From contig NW_022098069.1 of NCBI RefSeq assembly GCF_002288925.2, positions 84,525,207 to 84,589,206 on the forward strand: 64,000 nt of DNA, in the 5' to 3' direction. The first letter of the stretch is position 1. The number at the start of each line of letters is the position of its first letter. A program made the position numbers and the translations under genes. Source of the stretch: Delphinapterus leucas. Lineage: Eukaryota > Chordata > Mammalia > Artiodactyla > Monodontidae. This document shows, piece by piece, positions 32,222-40,990 of this stretch. Under the pieces are notes generated by a model, which saw nothing but the letters and a program-made list of their open reading frames with translations, did not search any database and had not been told where the DNA came from.

Positions 32222-33573
32222 AAGAAAGTGGCAAATCAAAAGTACAATGAGGTATCACCTCACACCGGTCAGAACGGCCGTCATCAAAAAATCTACAAAC
32301 AATAAATGCCGGAGAGGGTGTGGAGAAAAGGGACCCCTCCTACGCTGTGGGTAGGAATGTAAACTGGTACAGCTGAGACAGGCCTGGGACCGGGGACCCT
32401 TTGCTGCAGTGCTTGCACATGGACACACCTCTCCTTGAGCAACAAAAGACAAAGAAATTATATGGGACTAAAAATAACTGCGTGCATGGGCAGTTGGGGC
32501 AAATTCTGGACAAAATATACAAAAGACCAAAAAACTCAAATGCCGCTTCTGAAGAGCCGGGAGCAAAAGCAGGGTGGTGAGAGCAAGAGCAGGGTCCTGA
32601 GCATGCCCCCTGCACTCAACCCCCCCTAAGGGGTGGGCAAACCTCCTAAGCCACCCCTCTGGCTCGACCCCTGTACACACCCCTACCCTCACCCCATATA
32701 AGGAAGCAGCTCGCACCCCCTCAGGGAGCGAGCCAGCAAGGGTACCTGTTTTTTGCTCCCCTCTGCTGCAGCAGGGGTCCCAATAAAGCCTTGTTTGAAT
32801 TTCTTGTCTGGCCTCTGATCAATTTCTTTTGGTTGGGGAAGGCCAAGAACCCTGGTCACTATCACAGCCACTATGGAAAACAGTATGGAGGTTCCTTAAA
32901 AAACTATCGAGTTGCCATATGATCCAGGAATCCCACTCCTGGGCATATACCCGGAGAAAACCATAATTCAAAAAGATACACGCACCCCAATGTTCATGGC
33001 AGCACTATTTACAATAGCCAGGACATGGAAGCAACCTAAATGTCCATCGACAGAAGAATGGATAAAGAAGATGTGGTACATATATACAATGGAATATTAC
33101 TCAGCCATAAAAAGAACAAAATAATGCCATTTGCAGCAACGTGGAAGGATTGATTGTCATACTGAGTGAAGTCAGTCAGACACAGAAAGACAAATATCTG
33201 ATATATGATATCGCTTATATGTGGAATCTAAAAAAAAAGGGTACAAATGAACTTATTTACAAAACAGAAGTAGAGCCGCGGATGTAGAAAACAAACTTAT
33301 GGTTACTGGGGATAAGGGGGAGGGAGGGATAAACTGGAAGATTGGGACTGACACATACACGCTACTATATATAAAATAGATAACTAATAAGAACCTGCTG
33401 TAGAGCACAGGGAACTCTACTCAATACTCTGTAATGGCCTATATGGGAAAAGAATCTTTAAAAAAAAAAAAAAGAGTGGCTATATATACAACTGATTCAC
33501 TTTGCTGTACACCTGAAGCTAACACAACATTGCAAATCAACTATACTCCAATAAAAATTTTTTTAAAAAAGTG
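32222..33573 (+). mobile_element. younger 5'-truncated L1 inside the old L1
   Basis: It starts at 32231 with GCAAATCAAAAGTACAATGA and ends at about 33564 in ATACTCCAATAAAAATTTTT and As. The target site is seen as AAGAAAGTG at 32222-32230 and AAAAAAGTG at 33565-33573. Its ORF2 C-terminal frame (MPYDPGIPLLGIYPEKTII at 32912 onward) is still readable for about 70 codons. Confidence 0.87.
32374..32864 (+). mobile_element. solo LTR of an endogenous retrovirus (ERV1-like)
   Basis: A 491-bp element beginning TGAGACAGG and ending ACTATCA, flanked by the 4-bp duplication CAGC (32370-32373 and 32865-32868). It has a TATA box (TATAAGG, 32697-32703) and an AATAAA signal (32782-32787) at LTR-like spacing. 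The L1 around it resumes without loss. No internal retroviral genes are present. The 4-bp duplication suggests a gammaretrovirus-like (ERV1) origin. Confidence 0.85.
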
Positions 33574-35013
33574 AAATGACAACCCAGAGAATGGGGGAAG
33601 AGATCTGAAAATCATATATTGATAAGGGACTTGTACCCAGGCTACACGAAGAATCTTAAAACTTAATAATAAAGCCAAATAACCCAATTTAAACGGCTCA
33701 AATAGACATTTCTCCAAAGATACACGAATGGCCAACAAGTTCATGAAAAGACTCTCAACAGCATTAGCCATCAGGGAAATGCAAATCAAAACCAAAATAA
33801 GATACCACTTTGCATACCCTAGGATGGCCATGGATCAAAAAGATAGATAATAACAAGTGTTGATGAGGATGCAGAGAAACTGGAACCCTTATACATTGCT
33901 GGTGGGAATGTAAAATGGTGCAGTGGCTCTGGAAAATTTGGTAATCTTTCAAAAGCTTAAGTATACTGTTACCACATGACCCGGCAATTCCGCTTCTAGG
34001 AATATAGCCAAGAGAAATGAAAATAAATATCCAAAGAATATTCATAGCAGCATTTATAATAACCCCAAAGTAGAAACAACCCATATGTTCATCAATAAAA
34101 TGTAGTCTCTCCATACAATGAAATATGATTTGCCACAAAAAGGAAGGCAGTACTGGCATATGCTACAATGTAGACAAACCTTGAAAACGTGATGCTGAGT
34201 GAAAGAAGTGAGACTTGAAAGATAACAGACTGCATGATCCCATTTAAGTGAAATGATCAGATAGGGTAAAAAGAGAGAGACAGAAAGTAGGTTAGCAGCT
34301 GCCAGGAGCTGGGGAGGTGGGAAGATAAGGATTGTGACAATTAATGTGTCCAAGGTTTCTTTTGGACTGATGGACATGTCCTGGAATTAAACAGCGGGGT
34401 TGGTTACACAACTCTGAATACAGGATAGGGAAAACCACTAATCTGTACACTTTAGATGGGTGAATTGTACAGTGAGTTATAGCTCAATAAACAGGTTAAA
34501 TTTAAAATAAAATTTAAAAAAAGTAAGGCACAGCTCTTGGCGGAGACCAAGTGCCCCCAAATACAAGCTACAAAGTCCAAGGGAACTTTGTATCTTTCTG
34601 GAGTTCCCTGCAGGTGGCCCCATCCCTTGGTTGGTCCAGAACACCACATTTCTCCTGCCTCTGCAGCTCCTCTTCTGTCTCCTTGCAGACTGGGCCTCAG
34701 CCACTCTCGCCCTGCATCATCTCATCCGTTTACACTGACTTAATTCACCAAGGGCTCCCAACTCCACACCTCCAGCCCCACGTGCTCACTGGCAGCTTCC
34801 TGGACACCCCTCTCCTCTCACGTTCCAGAGGTCCTCAAACTCTGAATGTTCGGCATGGAACTCACCCTCAGCCCCCGGCTCTACCTGTCCCCCTGCAGGG
34901 CCAGTTCTTTGCTGCCAGTGGCCCAAGGGTTAGTTGATCTATAAACCCAAGTGTCATCCTGGAATTCCCTTCTCCTTTGTGCCCCATAATCCAATTAGTT
35001 TCCAAGCCTTCCT

Positions 35014-35030
35014 CCCCCCCCCCCCCCCCC
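35014..35030 (+). repeat. 17-bp C homopolymer
   Basis: Seventeen uninterrupted C residues inside the ACOX3 first intron. Confidence 0.9.
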
Positions 35031-35109
35031 ATTGCACCTCTTTAATGCCAACCGAACCCTTTCGTTTCTCGTTGCTCCTATTACATCTATCATAATAACC
35101 TCCGATTAT

Positions 35110-35320
35110 TGAGCAAACATTGCTTGTGGGTGGGTGTGTTAACCTCACACGTTGCTAACAGAGATGGAATCGTTGATCTCCACGGTGCTGGCAACCCCAG
35201 TATAATCAGTACTCTTACTTTACACATGAGGAAACCGCAGCTTGTCAGAGTGGAGTAAATTGCCCAAGGTCTTAACGCTGTCATCAGGCACATCCCACCC
35301 CAAATGCCAGGATTCTAAGC
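35110..35320 (+). repeat. MIR
   Basis: TTACACATGAGGAAACCGCA and AGTAAATTGCCCAAGGTCTT match the MIR core; the 5' part is diverged. Confidence 0.65.
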
Positions 35321-35689
35321 AGCAAAATGCCGCCTGAGGTCACCAACAGTACTGCATGATGGTTCAGCTGTTACATACGAGGATCTGAAGCCAGACGCCT
35401 GGTGTCAGATCCCAACTGTAGAGCTTACGCGTCGGGCGAATTTGGCAAAGTCACTTCACCTCTCGGGGGTGATGACAACACGGTAAGGCTAGTCCTGTAT
35501 CTAGTCTGCACGCTGTTGCCATTCACGGGGGCACTTGGAGCAGTTCCCGGCATGGAATGTCCATACCATTATTGTGGCAACAGCCGCTTGCAGACAATTT
35601 CAGAGATGGCCCTACCATGCGGATCCGATCATTCTCCCTTTAGGTGACCTCAGGGGACAATGTCGTAACTCCTCAAAACGTCTCGCGCA

Positions 35690-36070
35690 GTTACCCGCCC
35701 GGCCGCCGGCCCTTGCAGCCTCTGCGCCCAGCAATCCCGCGCGGGACACACGTTTGCCCCCGGGCCTTTGCACGTGCCACCCCCGCGCTCCCGGGCTAAG
35801 GCGGGCCGGACCTTCGGAATTCGCCAGGCCCTCCGGCTCGCGAGTCCTCGCACCGCCCAGCGCACACAGCAGGCGTTCACCGCTCGTCCCCGGGACATAG
35901 ACCGAAGTCCCAGACGAAGAAGAGCGCGCGCAGCCGCAGACAGGCCCTGCCTTCCGCACCGCCCCGGTTCCCCTCCCCCGCCCCCTGACGTCATCTCACC
36001 GCGCCGCCCGCCCCGTCGCCCGGGAAACGCAGGACGCGTCCGCGCGCAAAGGCCGCTGAGGCTGCGCGCA
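35690..36070 (-). promoter_or_regulatory. ACOX3: CpG-island promoter region of ACOX3
   Basis: CpG density rises sharply here after the AT-rich repeats on both sides. A GC box (CCCCGCCCC, 35976-35984) and a perfect CRE/ATF site (TGACGTCA, 35986-35993) lie side by side, and there is no TATA box at an obvious position. A strong minus-strand splice-donor consensus (G|GTGAGA) has its exon edge at 36000, which would end a non-coding first exon lying just above it. Transcription start and exon 1 are inferred from position only. Confidence 0.65.
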
Positions 36071-36100
36071 AACGGGAGACTTTCCTCCGACGGTCCCTGG
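36001..36100 (-). other. ACOX3: candidate non-coding first exon of ACOX3
   Basis: The only support is a good minus-strand donor (G|GTGAGA) with exon edge at 36000 inside the CpG island and upstream of the coding exons. The 5' end is arbitrary. A second, weaker donor-like site (GGTAACT) lies near 35689. Transcript data would be needed to choose. Confidence 0.3.
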
Positions 36101-37323
36101 CGATCTTCCCAGTGGACCTTCCTGCAGAAGAATCCCGGGGATTCTGTACCCTCTCTGGTTTTAGGACACTGCTTGACGTGCATTTGACAGGGAACGTGCT
36201 TTGGACATCTCTGGGTGGAATTGGGTGGACATAATTACTTTTGGGGCAGTGGCGAGGTGGGGAGAGAAGAAGGGTTCACACACTACTCGGGGTTGTTTTG
36301 CTGGGTAGGTAGAGATGCCATGGAGACCGACATAGGAGGAGCCACTTGGGGGAAGAGAAAGGGAGTTCTGTCTTGCATATGTTTTCTTAGCTACTTCCTG
36401 GTAAAGCTGCCAGGAGCTGGTGTGAGCAGTAGGGCAGGGTGCGAGCTCTTTCGGTAACTCAGCTGACGATGATCTGGCTGTCCTCTGCTGGGGCTCTGCC
36501 GTCAGTCCCCATCCGCCCACTCTTGTCCTTTTGACATCTGTCCCACTCCACCCTGTTAGGCACACCCATTCCCTGCTCATTTTGAGTCATTTGCTCTGTT
36601 GGCCATTGTTGGTAACTGCAATTATTTGAACACATTGTTAACACTAAAGTCTCCTCCAAAACTCTGGCCACTTGTCTCTCCTTATCCCCTTGCTCCTTTC
36701 TCTCCCACAACCACCACCTCCCTTACCAGTTCAGGGTCCAGAGAAGAGTGGTTGGAAAGGAGTCACCAGGTCACTGGGTTGGGATGGGCCGTGATGATTT
36801 GGTACCGAGTATGGTCCTGTCACAGCTCTGCCAGTACCACAAGCACCAACCTCCTTCACCGTAGTAAATCTACATCAAGTAGGTGGCAGCTGAGAATGGT
36901 ATTGGGAAAGAGTTATGCAATTCAATATGGTTTTGTATGAGATGCACACAGAAAGCGCCGAAGCTTTGATCTTCGTGGCAGATGTTACAGGCATGAGTCA
37001 ATGAAAGAATTTATTTTTGGAAATCATAAACCCAACAATTCAATCCAAAGGGTTTAAATACTGAACGAGGCTTGGCATCAGGGGAGTGTCTGGCTGAGGA
37101 CCTAGAAAGTAATGGGGAGGATGAGCTCCTACTGAAGTGGCGTGAAGCCCGTGTTCGGTCAGCACGATAGGGCTGGCACTCAGGACATTCAGAGCCTAGA
37201 GGGCCTTCCCACTGAAGCCTCAGCCGCTGCTTTCCCTGAGCTCCACCGGCGTCCGGCACTTAGATGTTGAGGACCCAGCCTGGAGGGTGTTTGGGAGTCC
37301 CACCTGGGTATCTCTAGAGTCAC

Positions 37324-37518
37324 ACTGTCCAGTACAGTAGCCACTAGCCTCATGCGCCTATTTTAATTCAAATGTGCATTAGTTAAATACATTTCACATT
37401 AAGTTCCGCAGTTGCATTCGCTACAGTTCACATGCTCCATAGCCACCTGTGGCTACTGTTTCAGACAATGCAGACATAGAACATTTCCAACCTCACTGGA
37501 AGTTCTCTAGGCTATCAG
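37324..37518 (+). mobile_element. MER5-like hAT-Charlie element
   Basis: It contains CCACTAGCCTCATGC, GCCACCTGTGGCTACTGTTT and CATAGAACATTTCCAACCTC, all in MER5 order. Both ends are diverged. Confidence 0.75.
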
Positions 37519-38397
37519 TATCCTGAGACCACTCCCAACCCCAGGCCACGGCTTGCAACCTTGACCTAAGCCTGGCTCTGACACACTGCCTTCCCTCACG
37601 GACATTTTCACTCAGAAATTATCACTGGGTGTGTCCAGTGTGCCAAAAACTAAGCTAGGGCTATGGTGGCAAACAAGCCAGATAGAGTTCCTGACCTAAG
37701 GACGCTTGTGTTCCAGAGGAAGGAAACAAAGCACACTACAACGCTTGGATAATTATAAGAAAACAAAACAGGGCAATAAGATATGAGGTGTCTGGAGGGC
37801 TCTTTTTTTGGTGGGGCGGGGGTCGTTCGGGAAGCCCTGTCTGAGGAGAGGACATTTAATCTGAGCTCTTAATGGGGAGAAGATAGGGAACGAGCATTCC
37901 AGGCAGAGGGAACAGAGTGGGAGAGAGGGGAATGAGCTTCCAAGTTCCAAGGATGAGAAGCACCCCGTGCAGGACTTAGCAGGTGAGGGAAGGGAAATGA
38001 GGTGGCAAGGGAGGCAGGAACCAGCCTGTGTGGGACATCGGAGGCAGGAGGCCAAGAGGCAGGAGCCCAAGAGGGAGGATACCTGCAATTTTGATTCAAT
38101 GTGTGGGCTTCTGGCAGGGAACCGGCATGAGCTTATGCAGGGATACCGCCCCCATCGAACTGGAATTTTCCACCTCCCCCTAAACATTGTTCTCTGGATT
38201 TACGACCTCTCATTGCTGCACTCAGGTCCAACTGCTTGCCACTTGAAAGCTGATACTTGAGAGGCAGGTGTTGGTGTAAAGGAAAGGTTGCTTTATTCAG
38301 GAGTCAGCAACCAGGGGAGAAGGTGGACTCCTGTCCAAAGGCCAACTACCCACTGCCAATCAGCAGGCAAGGGCTTTTATTTTTACTTTTTATTTAA

Positions 38398-38659
38398 TTA
38401 ATTTATTTTTGGCCGCGTTGGGTCTTTGTTGCCGCACGCAGGCTTTCTCTAGTTGCGGCGAGCGGGGGCTACTCTTTGTTGAGGTGTGGGCTTCTCATTG
38501 CAGTGGCTTCTCTTGTCGCGGAGCATGGGCTCTAGGTGTGCGGGCTTCAGTAGCTGTGGCTTAGTTGCTCTGCGGCATGTGGGATCGTCCCCGGCCAGGG
38601 ATTGAACCCATGTCCCCTGCATTGGCAGGCGGATTTCCTGCGCCACCAGGAAAGTCCCA
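38398..38659 (-). mobile_element. reverse-oriented cetartiodactyl SINE
   Basis: Reads on the minus strand from GGGACTTTCCTGGTGGCGCA down to a tail near 38398. This is the longer tRNA-SINE form with the AGTAGCCCCCGCTCGCCGCA phrase. It lies in the spacer between the two genes. Confidence 0.9.
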
Positions 38660-38926
38660 GAGGAGCCTTATAGTGTAAAAAAAAACTTCCCTCCTTCTGC
38701 AGCCTCTGCACCCCGTATATCTTGACTGTTGCACTTTTCATATTCCTTGATCATTGTCTTACCTGTCTGCCTCCTCTGTCGGCCTGAAGGTTCCTCAAGG
38801 GCAGGAACTTCCTTCGCCCTGCACCCTCAATACTTAGCCCAGGTCCCTCCACATGTTAGCAACTAATAAGGTTTGTAATTATTAATCTTTTGGCTATCCC
38901 ACCTGGCTAAACATCTTCGGATAGCG

Positions 38927-39248
38927 GCGGAGGTTGAATTATGTCTCCCCCCCAAAGACATGCCGAAGTCCTAACCCACCGTACCTGTGACCTTCTTTGG
39001 AAATAGGGTCTTTGCAGGAGAAGAGACGCAGAGAAACACAAGAAGCCCACATGACCATAGAGGCAGCGATTAGAGTTAGTGGCCACAAGCCCAGGAACAC
39101 TTAAAATTGCTGGCGACCCCCAGAAGTTGAGAGGCAAGAAATAGATTTCCCCTCCGAGCTTTCAGATCTGTGAGAGAATAAACTTCCGTTGTTTTAAACC
39201 ATCCAGTTTGTGGTAATTTTTTATGGCAGCCCTGGGAAAGCAATACAG
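38927..39248 (+). mobile_element. LTR-like fossil (MaLR type), internally deleted
   Basis: It reads TTGAATTATGTCTCCCCCCC, AAATAGGGTCTTTGCAGGAG and ends with an AATAAA signal (39178-39183), CCATCCAGTTTGTGGTAATT and GGCAGCCCTGGGAAAGCAAT. It lies in the ACOX3-TRMT44 spacer. Confidence 0.55.
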
Positions 39249-39886
39249 ACAGCATGAAAATCAACTCCATGGTCAAAGACTATGAGGTTTAGCATTCATT
39301 TATCTTTTACGTAATTCAACAGACATTTGGTTTTTGCTCTTCTCTCTGATAAATCACATGATCTGAGTTAGTTTTCACTCCTTGACTCTGACAGAGACCC
39401 TTTAGGGAAAATCCCAACTGAGGGACTATAATGTACAAAAAGAATGAAGAATCTTTGAGGTTTTCGGGATATCACTAGATTCTGCAGACTGTGCAGTTGA
39501 CGTTGGCCTAAACCCGCAGTACCCGCCCTTCTCTGCTCCTCCTGGGAACACGCGACAGCTGACGTTCACCTGTCCTAACAAACACCCCAGGGCAGCGGTC
39601 AGACGCAGAAACGCACCAGCTGCAACTCTCCCACACGAGAAAGCACGCCAGAGTAAAAACGGAGACGCGCGAGCTTTCATTAGAGGACAACCCTGAACAT
39701 TCACAAACGTAGGCTCCATGACTTTGATCGGTAACAATACGGAGACAATCAGACGTCGGATGCAGGATTGACCTTTATGATTCCATAAATACACCACCTC
39801 CAGAATTCTCCAAAACTCAGCTCTGGTCATGTTACTATCCGGCACCGACACCCTTGGATGTTTCCCCGGAGAATAAAGCAAAGGTT

Positions 39887-40192
39887 AAATTCCTCAGCCC
39901 CCAGAGTGAAGTAAGTCAGAAAGAGAAAAACAAATATCGTATATTAACGCATATATGTGGAACCTAGAAAAATGGTACAGATGAACCGGTTTGCAGGGCA
40001 GAAATAGAGACACAGATGTAGAGAACAAACGTATGGACACCAAGGGGAGAAAGCGCCGGGGCGTGGAGCTGGTGGTGTGATGAATTGGGAGATTGGGATT
40101 GACATGTATACACTAATATGTAAAAAATGGATAACTAATACGAACCTGCTGTATAAAACAAAATAAAATTAAAAAAAAAATTCCTCGGCCCC
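39887..40192 (+). mobile_element. 5'-truncated L1 just upstream of the TRMT44 promoter
   Basis: The insert (39902-40177) is L1 3' sequence (AGTCAGAAAGAGAAAAACAA, ATGTGGAACCTAGAAAAATG) with an A-rich tail. AAATTCCTCAGCCCC (39887-39901) and AAATTCCTCGGCCCC (40178-40192) are the target duplication with one difference. Confidence 0.92.
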
Positions 40193-40229
40193 GAACTCCC
40201 CAGCCGAATAACGATAAAGAACCCAAAGC

Positions 40230-40359
40230 AGGAAAGGAAGTGGGTCCGTCTTCTTCCCCTTCACTTCCGGCCGCGGCGTCCCGCCCCCATGACGCAAACA
40301 CGCCGCGCCGTAATGTGCGTCATCCCGGCGCGCCGCCGAGGCTCTGGCGGAGACAGAAC
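40230..40359 (+). promoter_or_regulatory. TRMT44: TRMT44 promoter / 5' UTR region
   Basis: This is the start of a CpG island that continues through exon 1. It has an ETS-type site (ACTTCCGG, 40263-40270) and two ATF/CRE-like octamers that are exact inverted copies, ATGACGCA at 40289-40296 and TGCGTCAT at 40316-40323. No TATA box is seen. A truncated L1 and its target duplication end at 40192, just upstream. Confidence 0.65.
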
Positions 40360-40990
40360 ATGGCGGAGGTGGGAAGGGTTGCTGTTCGCGACCCGGATTC
40401 GCTGCTCCCTGGGGGCTTCTGGGCGGCGGTGGCCGTGTGGGTGGAGAGGCCGCAGGTGGCCAACAAGCGGCTGTGTGGCGTTCGCTTAGAGGCCCGGCGG
40501 AGCGCCTGCTTGCCCCGGGTCGAGCATTCCGGCCCCCGGCCGAGCTCAGGCCCCGAGCCGGAGGAGCGGGCCCCGGCGGGATGCGGGCCCAAGGAGGGGC
40601 CGGGACACGGCCAGTGTTTCCCCGAGGGGGGGCCGGGCCCTCGGCCGGGCGCAGTCCCCGAGCAGGGCCCCCAGGAGAACCAGGGCCGGCGCCAGCAAGG
40701 GGAGGACCAGCGGGAAGCAGCCAAAGCGCCTCTGCTCTCTGGGGCCCCTGGGCAGCCCGGCAAGGCTGGAGCCGGGGAGGGCGACTTCCCCGCCCCGGAC
40801 CTGGATTCTCTCTGGGACGATTTCTCCCGGAGCCTCGCCAGCGGCAATCGAGAGATGCTAGCCTTCTTCACCCGCTCCGGGGCAGAATCGCAGCTAGAGG
40901 CTCAGCACGAGCTCGACGTGATTCTCAGAACCGTCATCCCAAAAATGAACACACACTTTTGTGCTCCGAGGAGAGAAATAGTCGTGCAAG
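40360..40990 (+). CDS. TRMT44: TRMT44 exon 1
   Basis: It encodes residues 1-210 plus one base; donor GTAAGA. The ATG at 40360 has a strong context (AACATGG) and starts MAEVGR like the human protein. An in-frame ATG at 40240 lies 40 codons upstream in the promoter region and is unlikely to be used. Residues from about 60 to 145 are rich in Gly, Pro, Glu and Gln and probably disordered; the ordered part resumes at DLDSLWDDFSRSLASGN and ends ELDVILRTVIPKM. Confidence 0.95.

Larger units (their letters stand above)
29955..34520 (+). mobile_element. old L1 split by later insertions
   Basis: The two halves are 29955-32230 and 33571-34520. The first reads as broken L1 ORF2 (for example the NRPITSKEIE region near 30330 and FTWKCKELRIDKNTLKNK near 31700), and the second continues exactly where the first stops (GTGAAATGACAACCCAGAGA) to an A-rich end. 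Frames are broken many times; it is not functional. Confidence 0.88.
28941..36000. other. ACOX3 first intron (5' UTR intron)
   Basis: The intron between the first coding exon and the CpG-island promoter. It holds a MIR (about 29745-29945), the nested L1/LTR/SINE block (29955-34520), a 17-bp C run (35014-35030), and MIR-like sequence around 35110-35490. At 29337-29379 a 16-bp phrase (GCCTGGACGGGGGATG) occurs twice, 27 bp apart. The right boundary is inferred. Confidence 0.6.
36101..40230. other. intergenic spacer between ACOX3 and TRMT44
   Basis: About 4 kb between the two divergent genes. It holds an hAT (MER5-like) element (37324-37518), an old repeat-like stretch (about 37620-38080), a reverse SINE (38398-38659), an LTR-like fossil (about 38927-39248) and a truncated L1 (39902-40177). 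36101-37260 shows nothing I can name. Confidence 0.7.

Noticed and set aside
32374..32864. Possibility of a provirus with genes around the LTR
   Set aside because: Both sides of the LTR return at once to L1 sequence with a 4-bp duplication, so only a solo LTR remains.
29955..34520. Possibility that the L1 block encodes an active reverse transcriptase
   Set aside because: ORF2-derived frames are short and interrupted by stops and by three insertions; no intact ORF1 or ORF2 exists.
35650..36183. 177-codon minus-strand frame in the ACOX3 CpG island
   Set aside because: The first coding exon with the conserved N-terminus is at 28928, so an upstream coding exon is not needed; the frame is long only because the island lacks AT-rich stops.
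40320..40871. 183-codon frame antisense to TRMT44 exon 1
   Set aside because: It is a shadow of the CpG-rich coding exon on the other strand; the sense frame matches a known protein throughout.
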